Notes: a model not told the origin generated them from the sequence alone. A DNA stretch of 64,000 nt from DATKDF01 sp963752045 (GCA_963752045.1 CAVVWN010000007.1:186001-250000); one strand, 5' to 3'. Counted from the first letter of the stretch, positions 55,119-63,747 are shown. A program made the numbers and translations.

Positions 55119-56953
55119 CCGGTGACGGCCTCTTCAAGCTCCGCCGTGCGCGAGTAGTCGCACTCCTCGTTGCTGCAGATGAGCTGCCGGCCGTGACGCT
55201 TCGTGATCTTCTCGGTGAGAAACGGCCGGGCGCATTTCGGACACGGCTCGGAGACAGGCTTGTTCCAGAGCGTGAAGTCGCACTTCGGGTAGTTGGCGCA
55301 TCCGTAGAAGACCTTGCCCCGTCGCGACTTCCGTTCCACGATGTCGCCATCGTCTTTGGGGCACTTCACGCCGGTCGTCTTGAGCTTCACGTACTTGCAG
55401 CCGGGATAGCCCGTGCAGGCGGTGAACTCGCCGAACCGGCCCTGCTTGACGACGAGGTTCTTGCCGCAGTTCGGACACGTCTCGTCGAGCACCTGGTCGG
55501 GCTTGGCGGCCGAGACGCCCTGGCGGGTGGCGATGATCTTGCGCGTCGTCTTGCACTCGGGATAGCCGGTGCAGGCGAGGAACGGGCCGAACCGCCCGCG
55601 CCGCGCGATCATCGGACGGCCGCAGTTCTCGCAGGTTTCCTCGAGGTCCTCGGTCGACTGATCCGGCGCCTCGATTTCCTTCGTGTTCTCGCACTCGGGG
55701 TACCGCGAGCACGCCAGGAAGATGCCGAACTTGCCGGCCTTCTCCACCATCGGCGCGCCGCACACGTCGCACACCACGTCGGTGGGCTGCCCTTCCTTGA
55801 AGTTGGGCATCTCGCGGGCGGCCCGTTCGAGGTCCTTTTCGAAGCTCTTGTAGAAGCTGGCCAGGGTCTTCTTGTAGTCGGCTTCGCCGCTCTCGATCTC
55901 GTCGAGCTGGTCCTCCATGCGCGCGGTGTACTCGATGTCGAGGATGTCGTCGAACACCGGGTGCAGGAGCTTGTCGACGAGCCGCCGCCCGAGCACCGTC
56001 GGGCGGAAACGTCCCTCGACCTTGTTCACGTACTCGCGCGCCTGCAGCACCGAGATGATCGAGGCATACGTGGACGGACGACCGATGCCGTTCTCCTCGA
56101 TCGCCTTGACGAGCGACCCCTCGTTGTACCGCGGCGGCGGCTGGGTGAACTTCTGATCGGGCGTGATGGCCTTGACGTCGAGCGTCTGGCCCTCGGAAAG
56201 GGCCGGCAGCTCCCCTGAGGTGGCCTCCTCATCGTCGGCCTGGCCGGGGCCGGCAGGCGCCTTGTCGGCCGGCGCCGGCTCGGCCTCCTGCCCCTGTCCG
56301 TACACGGCGAGCCAGCCGGCGAACTTGGGCACCGACCCCTTGGCGCGGAACACGTAGTCACCGGCGCCGATGTCGACCGTGGTGTCGTCGAAGAGCGCCG
56401 GCATCATCTGCGACGCGACGAACCGGTTCCAGATGAGCCGGTAGAGGTAGTACTGATCGGGGGACAGGTGCGGCCGCACGGCGTCGGGAGGATGGTCCAT
56501 CGACGTCGGCCGTATGGCCTCGTGCGCGTCCTGCGCGTTCGACTTGACCTTGTACCGGTTCGGCGCCCCGGGCACGAACGCCGGGCCGAACTGCTTGCCG
56601 ATGAGCTCCCGGACTTCCTCGAGGGCCTGATCGGACACGCGCACCGAGTCGGTTCGCATGTAGGTAATCAGGCCGGTCGGCGCCTCTTCCCCCGGCAACT
56701 GGATGCCCTCGTAGAGCTGCTGGGCCACCATCATGGTCTTCTTGACAGGAAAGCGGGACGCCTGTTGCAGCTTGCTCGTGATGAACGGCGGCAGCGCGTG
56801 CTTCTTCCGCTCCTTGGTCGCGACCGACGACACGACAAACGGGGCTCGCTCGAGGTCGGCAAGGATCGCCTTGGCTTCCGCCTCGTTGCGGATCCTGGCC
56901 GCGGCATCGCCCTTGCGGACGAGTCTGGCGTCGAACTCCGGGGGCACCGGCAC
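55115..56953 (-). CDS. topA: DNA topoisomerase I, C-terminal part (frameshifted)
   Basis: From about 56940 this frame continues topoisomerase I. LPGEEAPTGLITYMRTDSVRVSDQ contains the catalytic Tyr. GRPSTYASIISVLQAREYV, the domain closing region, and FKEGQPTDVVCDVCGAP follow. The end carries five Cys4 zinc-ribbon repeats, for example CENCGRPMIARRGRFGPFLACTGYPEC, that bind single-stranded DNA. An acidic Pro/Ala insertion (EAEPAPADKAPAGPGQADDEE) interrupts the body. The start and toprim domain lie in another frame (56358-57548). One extra G/C base in the run at 56940-56944 explains the break; repaired length is about 810 residues. Confidence 0.88.
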   Translation of the reverse strand: MPVPPEFDARLVRKGDAAARIRNEAEAKAILADLERAPFVVSSVATKERKKHALPPFITSKLQQASRFPVKKTMMVAQQLYEGIQLPGEEAPTGLITYMRTDSVRVSDQALEEVRELIGKQFGPAFVPGAPNRYKVKSNAQDAHEAIRPTSMDHPPDAVRPHLSPDQYYLYRLIWNRFVASQMMPALFDDTTVDIGAGDYVFRAKGSVPKFAGWLAVYGQGQEAEPAPADKAPAGPGQADDEEATSGELPALSEGQTLDVKAITPDQKFTQPPPRYNEGSLVKAIEENGIGRPSTYASIISVLQAREYVNKVEGRFRPTVLGRRLVDKLLHPVFDDILDIEYTARMEDQLDEIESGEADYKKTLASFYKSFEKDLERAAREMPNFKEGQPTDVVCDVCGAPMVEKAGKFGIFLACSRYPECENTKEIEAPDQSTEDLEETCENCGRPMIARRGRFGPFLACTGYPECKTTRKIIATRQGVSAAKPDQVLDETCPNCGKNLVVKQGRFGEFTACTGYPGCKYVKLKTTGVKCPKDDGDIVERKSRRGKVFYGCANYPKCDFTLWNKPVSEPCPKCARPFLTEKITKRHGRQLICSNEECDYSRTAELEEAVTG

Positions 56954-57548
56954 CGGACAGGCGCGCCGTGACGTGCCAGTATTCCTCGGCGACGAACGCT
57001 TCGATCTCGCCTTCGCGGTCGCAGATGAGCTTGAGCGCCACCGACTGCACGCGCCCGGCGCTCAATCCCCGTCGCACCTTGTCCCAGAGAATCGGACTGA
57101 TCTTGTAGCCCACGAGCCGGTCGAGCACCCGCCGGGCCTGCTGCGCGTCGACCATGCGCATGTCGATTGAGCCGGGATGCTCGATCGCCTCGAGAATCGC
57201 TTTCTTCGTGATCTCGTTGAACATCAGCCGGTGGACCTTCTTGCTCGCCGCTCCCAGCTCCTCGGCCAGGTGCCACCCGATCGCCTCGCCCTCGCGGTCG
57301 GGGTCGGTCGCGACGAAGATCTCGTCGGCGGCCTTGGCGGCCGCCTTGAGCTCCTTGATCACCTTCGCGCGGTCGGGCAGCACGACGTACTCGGGCACGA
57401 ACCCGCCCTCGACATCGACGCCGAGCTTGCTCTTCGGCAGATCACGCACGTGGCCCATCGAGGCGATGACCTTGAAGTTCCGCCCGAGATACTTGTTGAT
57501 CGTCTTCGCCTTCGCGGGCGACTCGACGACGACGAGAGACTTGGCCAT
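56358..57548 (-). CDS. topA: DNA topoisomerase I, N-terminal toprim part (frameshifted)
   Basis: The authentic portion is residues 1 to about 203. MAKSLVVVESPAKAKTINKYLG is the toprim start with its catalytic Glu, FVATDPDREGEAIGWHL gives the acidic metal-binding triad, and ARRVLDRLVGYKISPILWDKVRRGLSAGRVQSVALKLICDREGEIEAF leads into domain II. After WHVTARLSGAGAP the frame is Arg/Gly-rich nonsense to its stop, while the enzyme continues in frame 55115-56953. The start has an AAGGA ribosome site. TopA relaxes negative supercoils and is normally essential, so a true disruption is unlikely. Confidence 0.88.
   Translation of the reverse strand: MAKSLVVVESPAKAKTINKYLGRNFKVIASMGHVRDLPKSKLGVDVEGGFVPEYVVLPDRAKVIKELKAAAKAADEIFVATDPDREGEAIGWHLAEELGAASKKVHRLMFNEITKKAILEAIEHPGSIDMRMVDAQQARRVLDRLVGYKISPILWDKVRRGLSAGRVQSVALKLICDREGEIEAFVAEEYWHVTARLSGAGAPGVRRQTRPQGRCRGQDPQRGGSQGDPCRPRASPVCRVVGRDQGAEEARAAAVHHEQAATGVPLSCQEDHDGGPAALRGHPVAGGRGADRPDYLHANRLGARVRSGPRGSPGAHRQAVRPGVRARGAEPVQGQVERAGRARGHTADVDGPSSRRRAAAPVPRSVLPLPAHLEPVRRVADDAGALRRHHGRHRRR
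56940..56944 (-). other. Probable site of the topA frameshift
   Basis: A run of five C on the coding strand (GCCCCCGGA). With four C the product reads SGAGAPEFDARLVRKG without a break. A nearby CC pair would also allow a repair, so the exact base is uncertain. Confidence 0.6.
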
Positions 57549-57571
57549 AGGTTCCTTTGCTACATCTATCC

Positions 57572-58729
57572 TTAGCAGGTTCGTCCGGTTTTCGTGAAAT
57601 TTCCGCCCCCGACCCGGACGACCCGCCCCGCGAGCTCGAGCGAGGCCAGTTCGGCCAGAAGCGCCGGCGCTTCAAGGCCCGTGAGCCGCGCCAGCTCGTC
57701 CAGACCATAGGCCTCCCCGGCCGCCATCTTCTTCTCTAAGTAACTGATCTCATTTCCCTTACTGGAAACTTGCGAAGCGGGATCGGCCTGCCGATGCCAG
57801 CCGATCTCCTCGAGGACGTCGTCAACAGTCTCGACCAGTCGCGCCCCGTCCTTTATGAGCGCATGCCCGCCCCGGTAGCGGCCCGAGGCCACGTTCCCAG
57901 GCACGGCGAGCACGTCCCGTCCCTGCTCGAGCGCCGCCCTGGCCGTGATGAGCGACCCGCTCCTCTCTGACGCCTCGATGACCACCACCGCGTGCGACAG
58001 GCCGCTGATTATGCGGTTTCTCAGGGGAAAGCGCCACGGCAGAGGCTCGGCCCCCGGCGAAAACTCGGAAACCACAACCCCGGTCTCGCAAATACGCCTC
58101 GCGAGGTCCCGGTGTTCCCGGGGGTAGACGACGTCGGCCCCGCAGCCGAGCACCGCGGTGGTGGGGGCGCCGGCACCGAGAGCGCCGTCATGAGCGGCGC
58201 CGTCGATTCCACGCGCCATGCCGCTCACCACGACGAGTCCGGCCGAGGAGAGCTCGCGGGCGAGCCGCTCGGCCACCAAGAGTCCGCTGGGCGTCGCCCG
58301 GCGAGCGCCGACGATCGCCACCGAGGGAGCGCTCAGGGTCGCAAGTCGACCGCGGAACCAGAGCACCGGGGGTGGGTCCGGGATGTGCCAGAGACGCTCC
58401 GGGTATTCCGGCTTGCCCGCGTGCAGACACTCGATCCCGCGCTCGACCGCTTCGGAAAGGGCGCGTCTGGCGCGGACCAGGGCCTCGGGGAGGGAGGCCA
58501 GCTCGGCTCCCGGCCGGGAAACCAGCCGTCCGTGCAGTTCTTCGAGCAGTGCCCTCGGCACCCCGGGGCGGCCAAGCTCGCCCGGACCGCCGGCCTCGTC
58601 GACGAGCGCCTTGAACTCCCGGGCCAGCAGCGTGCTGGCGTCGACGCGAAGAAACGGCACGGCCACGACATGCTCGTCGACGGGAAGTTGTCCTCTCCTG
58701 GTCACGCCGGGCTTTGGCGCTGCACTCAC
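57572..58729 (-). CDS. dprA: DNA-processing protein DprA
   Basis: A 385-residue protein that loads RecA on incoming single-stranded DNA during transformation. The Rossmann-like core has VAIVGARRATPSGLLVAERLA, VVVSGMARGIDGAAHDGALGA, TTAVLGCGADVVYPREHRDL and FPLRNRIISGLSHAVVVIEASERSGSLITARAALEQGRDVLAVPGN. The C-terminal winged-helix DML1-like domain (about 310-385) covers YGLDELARLTGLEAPALLAELASLEL. GTG at 58729 is the furthest start; translation could begin slightly later, since no strong ribosome site precedes it. topA follows after 23 bases. With comF in the window, uptake competence is possible but not shown. Confidence 0.93.
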   Translation of the reverse strand: MSAAPKPGVTRRGQLPVDEHVVAVPFLRVDASTLLAREFKALVDEAGGPGELGRPGVPRALLEELHGRLVSRPGAELASLPEALVRARRALSEAVERGIECLHAGKPEYPERLWHIPDPPPVLWFRGRLATLSAPSVAIVGARRATPSGLLVAERLARELSSAGLVVVSGMARGIDGAAHDGALGAGAPTTAVLGCGADVVYPREHRDLARRICETGVVVSEFSPGAEPLPWRFPLRNRIISGLSHAVVVIEASERSGSLITARAALEQGRDVLAVPGNVASGRYRGGHALIKDGARLVETVDDVLEEIGWHRQADPASQVSSKGNEISYLEKKMAAGEAYGLDELARLTGLEAPALLAELASLELAGRVVRVGGGNFTKTGRTC

Positions 58730-58904
58730 CGTGCCACAGCCGGCGCCTCCCCAGGCCTGTGATCCGGGCCTCGACGTCGCACTTCTTTCAATGCCAGCCT
58801 GGCAGCGACGCTGCAGTTCTTCCGGCCAGACAGACCGCAGCTTGACGGCGGCCCTGCCGAATGTGCCGCCCAGGACCGTACCGCGCTATAGTGGAAATAT
58901 CTCG

Positions 58905-59261
58905 ATGCGAACTCGTCTCTTGATGGCAGCCGTGCTCATCGTAGGCATGGCGGCCTCTGCCCTGGCCCAGGATCAGCGCAAGGAAGCCGAGGCCTACGTG
59001 GAATTCGGCATCACGCTGGCCCAGCGGGGCGTATGGGCGGGCGCCGTCGAACGGTTCGGCCGGGCAACGCAGCTTGACCCGACGTATGCGGCCGCGTGGA
59101 ACAACCTCGGCATCGGGCTCGAACAGCAGGGCCGGTTCGACGAGGCCCGCAAGGCGTACGAACGGGCGCTCGAGATCGAGCCGGACAACACGTTCTTCCG
59201 TAATAACTACGACCTGTTCAGGGAGATCTATGACCGCCAGAACCGTCGCCGCGATCGGTAG
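58905..59261 (+). CDS. Small exported TPR protein
   Basis: A 118-residue protein with a signal peptide (MAAVLIVGMAASALAQ) and two tetratricopeptide repeats: AEAYVEFGITLAQRGVWAGAVERFGRATQLDP and AAAWNNLGIGLEQQGRFDEARKAYERALEIEPDN. The remainder is a charged tail. TPR pairs bind partner peptides. The start at 58905 is supported by the signal peptide; a TATAGT -10-like hexamer lies about 17 bases upstream. Its end overlaps the next gene by 32 bases, so the two are probably expressed together. Confidence 0.85.
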   Translation: MRTRLLMAAVLIVGMAASALAQDQRKEAEAYVEFGITLAQRGVWAGAVERFGRATQLDPTYAAAWNNLGIGLEQQGRFDEARKAYERALEIEPDNTFFRNNYDLFREIYDRQNRRRDR

Positions 59262-60000
59262 CCTGGCCGTGGCGCTCTCGTCGGCAGGCTGCGTGAACTT
59301 CTACGAGGTCATGATCGAGACGCCGATTCAGGCGAAGCTCGACGTCTCGCAGTTCCAGCGCATCCTCGTCGCCGGCTTCGTGCCCGGTGGAACCCAGAAC
59401 ATCGACCCGAACACGGAAACGGCACGGCTGCTGCGGAGCCAGCTGCGCAACCGGTCCGAGATGTCGGTCATAGACGCCGACGTCATTCCGCTCGTCGAGG
59501 AAGTCGATCGCCGCCGCGTCGAAGCCGGCGAGACGATCCCGCCGCCCGATCCGAACCTGCCGCGAATCGCCACGGAGATCGACTTCGAGCCGTACCTCCC
59601 GCTCTTCAAGGACTCCGACTACTGGAAGAACGTCGGATCGGCGTACGACCAGCCGCTCATCGTGACGGGCACGGTGCTCTTCACGGAGATCTCGCGCAGC
59701 GGCCTGGTCTCGAGACCGAGCTCGGTCGTCAACCCGGTGAGCGGCCGGACCGAATACACCGAAGAGCGGCAGTGGATGGAGCAGCGCGGCTACTCGCTCA
59801 TTCCGACCTTCGTGTTCATCGACGGCCGGACCGGCGAGGAGCTCTACTCCGAGTCATTCCAGGAGGACGTGCTCTACCCGTCCACGCAGAACACGCCGGC
59901 CCTGTCGGCCTATTTCGAGCTGATGGACAAGCTGCTGCCGGCTTTCCTCAACACACTGAGCACACAGAAGATCCGGGGCACGAGGGTGCTGGTGAAGTAG
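59230..60000 (+). CDS. Lipoprotein of unknown function
   Basis: A 256-residue lipoprotein with signal AAIGSLAVALSSAGC. The mature part begins VNFYEVMIETPIQAKLDVSQFQRILVAGFVPGG, followed by a segment of the ATARLLRSQLRNRSEMSVIDAD type. This is the arrangement of CsgG- or LpoB-like and related envelope proteins that compute an inner strand-helix unit, but the match is too weak to name. Later blocks are PLIVTGTVLFTEISRSGL and RGYSLIPTFVFIDGRTGEELYSESFQEDV, again CsgG-like. It starts inside the end of the TPR gene. I consider a CsgG-superfamily relation plausible, not established. Confidence 0.8.
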   Translation: MTARTVAAIGSLAVALSSAGCVNFYEVMIETPIQAKLDVSQFQRILVAGFVPGGTQNIDPNTETARLLRSQLRNRSEMSVIDADVIPLVEEVDRRRVEAGETIPPPDPNLPRIATEIDFEPYLPLFKDSDYWKNVGSAYDQPLIVTGTVLFTEISRSGLVSRPSSVVNPVSGRTEYTEERQWMEQRGYSLIPTFVFIDGRTGEELYSESFQEDVLYPSTQNTPALSAYFELMDKLLPAFLNTLSTQKIRGTRVLVK

Positions 60001-60002
60001 AC

Positions 60003-60015
60003 GGGGCCTGGCCCC
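60003..60015 (+). terminator. Short GC hairpin after the lipoprotein gene
   Basis: GGGGC (60003-60007) and GCCCC (60011-60015) enclose a three-base loop directly behind the stop codon. No U-tract follows; it may be a weak terminator or attenuator before rplU. Confidence 0.3.
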
Positions 60016-60021
60016 AAGTCC

Positions 60022-60051
60022 TTGCCTCGAATCGAGGACCGGTGCTACCCT
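60022..60051 (+). promoter_or_regulatory. Possible promoter of the rplU-rpmA-obgE operon
   Basis: TTGCCT (60022-60027) and TACCCT (60046-60051) with an 18-base spacer lie about 65 bases before the rplU start. Matches are only partial (four of six at each element). Confidence 0.3.
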
Positions 60052-60114
60052 TGGGGGTTCCGGCAGGAGCCGAATCTGGTTCCGGGGGACCGGCGTTTCT
60101 GGAGACACTGCGTC

Positions 60115-60429
60115 ATGTTTGCCATTGTTGAAACCGGCGGCCGTCAGCGGAAAGTCGTCCCCGGCTCCGTCGTCACGATTGACCACATCGAGGCCGAACC
60201 CGGCGGCGAAGTGGCCTTCGACAAGGTCCTGCTGGTCGGACGGGAGGACGGGTCGGTCGTGACCGGCGCCCCCTACGTTCAGGGCGCGTCGGTGGTTGGC
60301 GTCGTCGAGCGTCAGTTCAAGGACAAGAAGATCCGCGTCTTCAAGATGAAGCGGCGCAAGCAGTATCGCCGGACGCGCGGGCATCGGACACAGCTCACCA
60401 GAGTGACGGTGAAGGACATCAGGCTCTAG
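60115..60429 (+). CDS. rplU: 50S ribosomal protein L21
   Basis: A 104-residue ribosomal protein. MFAIVETGGRQRKVVPGSVVTIDHIEAEPGGEVAFDKVLLVG is the L21 start (usual form MYAVIETGGKQ), and the basic end VFKMKRRKQYRRTRGHRTQLTRVTVKDI contacts 23S rRNA. I take ATG 60115; the upstream extension of the open frame is not conserved in the family. It is followed after ten bases by rpmA and then obgE, the standard bacterial order. Confidence 0.97.
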   Translation: MFAIVETGGRQRKVVPGSVVTIDHIEAEPGGEVAFDKVLLVGREDGSVVTGAPYVQGASVVGVVERQFKDKKIRVFKMKRRKQYRRTRGHRTQLTRVTVKDIRL

Positions 60430-60439
60430 GGCGTTCGTC

Positions 60440-60697
60440 ATGGCACATAAAAAAGGACAGGGCAGTTCACGCAACGGCCGCGACAGCCAGTCGCAGCGGC
60501 TCGGCGTCAAGCGGTTCGACGGCAACGTCGTCACCGGCGGGTCCATCCTCGTCCGGCAGCGGGGCCGCCGTTTCCGGCCAGGCTTGAACGTCGGGCTCGG
60601 CAAGGACGACACGCTTTTTGCGAAGGTCGCCGGACGCGTGAAGTTCAGCGACCACGGCAGCCGCGGCCGCGTCATCAGCATCCTGCCGGTCGAGTGA
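60440..60697 (+). CDS. rpmA: 50S ribosomal protein L27
   Basis: An 85-residue ribosomal protein located near the peptidyl-transferase centre. MAHKKGQGSSRNGRDSQSQRLGVKRFDGNVVTGGSILVRQRG is the diagnostic N-terminus, starting directly with the mature-type sequence rather than the cleavable leader known from Firmicutes. It lies between rplU and obgE. Confidence 0.97.
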   Translation: MAHKKGQGSSRNGRDSQSQRLGVKRFDGNVVTGGSILVRQRGRRFRPGLNVGLGKDDTLFAKVAGRVKFSDHGSRGRVISILPVE

Positions 60698-60732
60698 CGG
60701 CGGCCTACGGCTCGGGCCGCGAGCCGTAATCC

Positions 60733-61776
60733 ATGTTTGTCGATGAAGTTGACATCAGCGTCGCGGCCGGCGACGGCGGCAATGGCTGCCTGAGCTTCCG
60801 TCGCGAGATGCGGGTCCCGCGCGGGGGCCCGAACGGCGGCAACGGTGGCAGCGGCGGATCGATATTTCTCGTTGCGACCCTCCACCAGAACACGCTCGTC
60901 AACTACCGATTCCATCCCGAATTCAAAGCGGAACGCGGACGCCACGGCGAAGGCTCGAACCGCACCGGACGCGACGGCGTCGACATGGTTCTCGAAGTGC
61001 CTCCCGGAACGGTGGCCTACGAGAAAGCCGGCGACGACCTCATTCCGCTCGCCGACCTGACGACGACCGGCGAGAAGGTGCTCGTCGCGAAAGGCGGCCG
61101 GGGCGGGCGAGGGAACGCGGCGTTTGCCACCTCCACCAATCGGGCGCCCCGCCGGACCGAACCCGGCGCGCCCGGAGAGGCGCGCATCCTGCGGCTGCGC
61201 TTGAAGCTCCTCGCCGATGTGGGTCTCGTCGGCTTCCCCAACGCCGGCAAGAGCACGCTGATCTCGCGCATCTCGGCCGCGCAGCCCAAGATCGCCGACT
61301 ACCCGTTCACCACGCTCACGCCCAACCTCGGCGTCGTCAGGCTCGACGACGAGCGGTCGTTCGTCGTGGCCGACGTGCCCGGCCTGATCGAGGGCGCCCA
61401 CGAGGGCCACGGCCTCGGCACGCGGTTCCTCGCCCACCTCGAACGCACCAAGGTCCTCGTGCACGTCATCGACGTGTCGTCGGCCACCGGCCGGGACCCG
61501 GTCGAGGACTTCGACATAATCTGCCGCGAGCTCGAGCGCTTCGCCGGGCCGGACGCCGATTCGGGCGGCCTGCTCGCAGCCAAGCCGCGCATCGCCGCCG
61601 CCAACAAGATCGACGCCCTCGACGAGCCGGACCGCCTCGAACGGCTCGCCGACCACTTGAAGGCCCTCGATGTGCCGCTCTACCCGATCTCGGCCGTCAC
61701 CGGGAAGGGTCTGCCCGAGCTCGTCGAGGCCATGTGGCGGGCTGTCGCGAGCGCGACGGCCACGGTGGCCGGATGA
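60733..61776 (+). CDS. obgE: GTPase Obg
   Basis: A 347-residue GTPase that acts on 50S assembly and stress adaptation. The Obg glycine-rich domain (about 1-158) has the typical GDGGNGCLSFRREMRVPRGGPNGGNGGSGG and GRGGRGNAAFATSTNRAPR stretches. The G domain follows: G1 GFPNAGKSTLI, switch I ADYPFTTLTPNLG, G3 VADVPGLIEGAHEGHGLG, G4 AANKID and G5 ISAVTGKG. It has no extra C-terminal OCT domain. nadD begins within its stop codon, a common arrangement. Confidence 0.97.
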   Translation: MFVDEVDISVAAGDGGNGCLSFRREMRVPRGGPNGGNGGSGGSIFLVATLHQNTLVNYRFHPEFKAERGRHGEGSNRTGRDGVDMVLEVPPGTVAYEKAGDDLIPLADLTTTGEKVLVAKGGRGGRGNAAFATSTNRAPRRTEPGAPGEARILRLRLKLLADVGLVGFPNAGKSTLISRISAAQPKIADYPFTTLTPNLGVVRLDDERSFVVADVPGLIEGAHEGHGLGTRFLAHLERTKVLVHVIDVSSATGRDPVEDFDIICRELERFAGPDADSGGLLAAKPRIAAANKIDALDEPDRLERLADHLKALDVPLYPISAVTGKGLPELVEAMWRAVASATATVAG

Positions 61777-62432
61777 TCCGCACAGGCACGAAGCAGGGCC
61801 TGCTCGGCGGCACCTTCGATCCCGTCCACGTCGGACATCTCGGCGTGGCCGCTGCCGCCCGCCGGGCGCTTGGCCTCGACGCCGTCACCCTCTTGCCGGC
61901 GCCACTGCCGCCCCACCGGGCCGCGCCGAGCGCGTCAGCGCCGCACCGCTTTGCCATGGCGGCGCTCGCCACGCAGGATGTGCCTGACATGACGCTGTCC
62001 GATGTGGAGTTCGACTCGCCGGGCCCGTCGTACACCGATACGACGCTCGACCGGCTCTCGGCTCGCGGCATCGACACAAGAACGCTCTTCTTCATCATCG
62101 GCGCCGACGCATTCCGCGACATCGCTTCGTGGCGGAACTTCCCCGCCGTGCTCGACCGGTGCCACTTCGTGGTGGTCTCGCGGCCGGGCACGCCGGTCGA
62201 GGAACTGCGGGTCGCGCTGCGACCCCTTTCCGCTCGCATGGTGCAGGCTCCGTGCACGATACCGGCCGAACCATGTATCTTCTTGGTGGACGCGTTGACG
62301 CCGCCGGTTTCGTCGACGGACATCCGTGACAGACTGGCGTCCGGACGTCCGGTTGCCGGCCTGCTGCCGGCCTCCGTACAGGCCTACATCGAGAAGCACG
62401 GCCTGTACGGACTCTCCCGAGGAGCCGCATGA
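61773..62432 (+). CDS. nadD: Nicotinate-nucleotide adenylyltransferase
   Basis: A 219-residue enzyme that joins nicotinate mononucleotide and ATP in NAD synthesis. The nucleotidyltransferase motif GGTFDPVHVGHL is near the N-terminus, PLPPHR follows, FIIGADAFRDIASWRN is the substrate-binding strand, and VSSTDIRDRLASGRPVAGLLPASVQAYIEKHGLY contains the conserved SSTxIR. The start at 61773 overlaps the obgE stop (ATGA); rsfS overlaps its own stop in the same way, so the three are coupled. Confidence 0.96.
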   Translation: MIRTGTKQGLLGGTFDPVHVGHLGVAAAARRALGLDAVTLLPAPLPPHRAAPSASAPHRFAMAALATQDVPDMTLSDVEFDSPGPSYTDTTLDRLSARGIDTRTLFFIIGADAFRDIASWRNFPAVLDRCHFVVVSRPGTPVEELRVALRPLSARMVQAPCTIPAEPCIFLVDALTPPVSSTDIRDRLASGRPVAGLLPASVQAYIEKHGLYGLSRGAA

Positions 62433-62830
62433 CAGGAAAGTCAGAACCCAGGCCCCGCACGCGAACCCGCACCCGCACTCCTTCCTCTCGCCTTCCCGCC
62501 GCGCTCAAGCGGGGCATCGAAGCTGCTCAGGACAAGAAGGCCGTCGACCTGGTCCTGTTGGACTTGCGCAAGACGTCGGCCTTCACCGACTTCTTCGTGA
62601 TCTGCACGGGCACCAACATCCGGCAGGTCCAGGCAATTGCCGACGCCGTCCAGGACGCGCTCAGAAAGAAAGGCGTCAGACCGGCGCTCGTCGAGGGGTA
62701 CGAGCGCGGTGACTGGGTGCTCGTGGACTACTTCGACTTCATCTTCCACATCTTCACGCCAGCCACACGCGAGTTCTACGGGCTCGAGCGCCTCTGGGGC
62801 GACGCGGAACGCCGCGAGCTCTCGGCATAA
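62429..62830 (+). CDS. rsfS: Ribosomal silencing factor RsfS
   Basis: A 133-residue protein that binds L14 and blocks subunit joining when nutrients run low. It has a basic, Arg/Thr-rich N-terminal leader of about 20 residues, then the family core: KAVDLVLLDLRKTSAFTDFFVICTGTNIRQVQAIADAVQDAL, VEGYERGDWVLVDYFDFIFHIFTPATREFYGLERLWGDA. The leader is unusual, and translation could begin later, but the ATGA overlap with nadD supports the start given. It ends the rplU-to-rsfS operon; comF follows after about 120 bases. Confidence 0.95.
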   Translation: MTGKSEPRPRTRTRTRTPSSRLPAALKRGIEAAQDKKAVDLVLLDLRKTSAFTDFFVICTGTNIRQVQAIADAVQDALRKKGVRPALVEGYERGDWVLVDYFDFIFHIFTPATREFYGLERLWGDAERRELSA

Positions 62831-62952
62831 TCTGCGGCGATCGCCGCGGGCGGGGATGGCAGAATCTGCCGGACCTGCCGTAGTCCGGTCCGACAGGACG
62901 CCGCGCCGGGTCGTCCGGCTGGTGGCAAAGCGCTTGCAGCAGCGCCGCCCAG

Positions 62953-63747
62953 GTGCTTGCCCTCGCTGCGAATACGCTTGTCCGAGTCCTGCTGGAACCG
63001 GCGTGCGCGGTTTGCGCCGATCCGCTCGAGCAGCCGCTCGCCGGTCCACTCTGCGGTACGTGTCGCGCGGCCGTGTGCAGGCTGACCGCGCCGCTCTGCG
63101 TCATCTGTGGCGAGCCGCTGGCCTCAGCCGGCGTCTCCGGCCCGCTCTGCAGGCGTTGTGACGGGCGGAGGCCTGCGTTTCGCGTAGCCCGCAGCGTCGG
63201 CCGCTACGATGGCACCCTGCGGGAGATGATCCACGCCTTCAAGTACGGCCGCCGCCGGACGCTGTCCGTTCCGCTGGCGGCCTGGCTCGCCGACGCGGGC
63301 CGAGACCTTCTGGCAGGCGCCGACGCCGTCATTCCCGTGCCGCTCCATCCGCTGCGGGCGCTCGAGCGAGGCTTCAACCAGGCCGACGATCTGGCCCGGC
63401 TGCTCGATCGCCCCGTCTGGCGTGTGCTCCGGCGAGTCCGGCGCGGCCGCCCGCAGGCGGGCCTGCCGGCGAGCGAACGGCACGCCAACGTCCGTGACGC
63501 CTTCGGCCTCGCACCTCGCGGGCGGCTCGGAACCGGGCGTGCGCTCGGATCGCCGCCATTGCGAAACGCGGCGGTGATCCTGATTGACGATGTGATGACG
63601 ACCGGCGCGACGCTCGATGCCTGCAGCCGCGTCCTCCTCCGGGCCGGCGTCAGGCGTGTCGGCGCCCTGACGGTGGCGCGATCCGCGTCAACACGGCACG
63701 CTCCACAGCCAGAGCCACGTCATCTTTCGACTGCTCGGCATCGATGA
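62953..63747 (+). CDS. comF: ComF-family phosphoribosyltransferase-like protein
   Basis: A 264-residue protein. The N-terminal zinc-binding region has four CxxC-type pairs (CAVC, CGTC, CVIC, CRRC, residues about 17-65). The phosphoribosyltransferase-like domain contains AFKYGRRRTLSVPLAAWLAD, IPVPLHPLRALERGFNQADDLA and the PRPP-binding loop VILIDDVMTTGATLDACSRVLL. ComF links DNA uptake and helicase loading in naturally competent bacteria; outside them its role is unclear. The start is GTG at 62953. Its last 98 bases overlap the end of the convergent tmk gene, and the tail STRHAPQPEPRHLSTARHR is likely not conserved. Confidence 0.9.
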   Translation: MLALAANTLVRVLLEPACAVCADPLEQPLAGPLCGTCRAAVCRLTAPLCVICGEPLASAGVSGPLCRRCDGRRPAFRVARSVGRYDGTLREMIHAFKYGRRRTLSVPLAAWLADAGRDLLAGADAVIPVPLHPLRALERGFNQADDLARLLDRPVWRVLRRVRRGRPQAGLPASERHANVRDAFGLAPRGRLGTGRALGSPPLRNAAVILIDDVMTTGATLDACSRVLLRAGVRRVGALTVARSASTRHAPQPEPRHLSTARHR

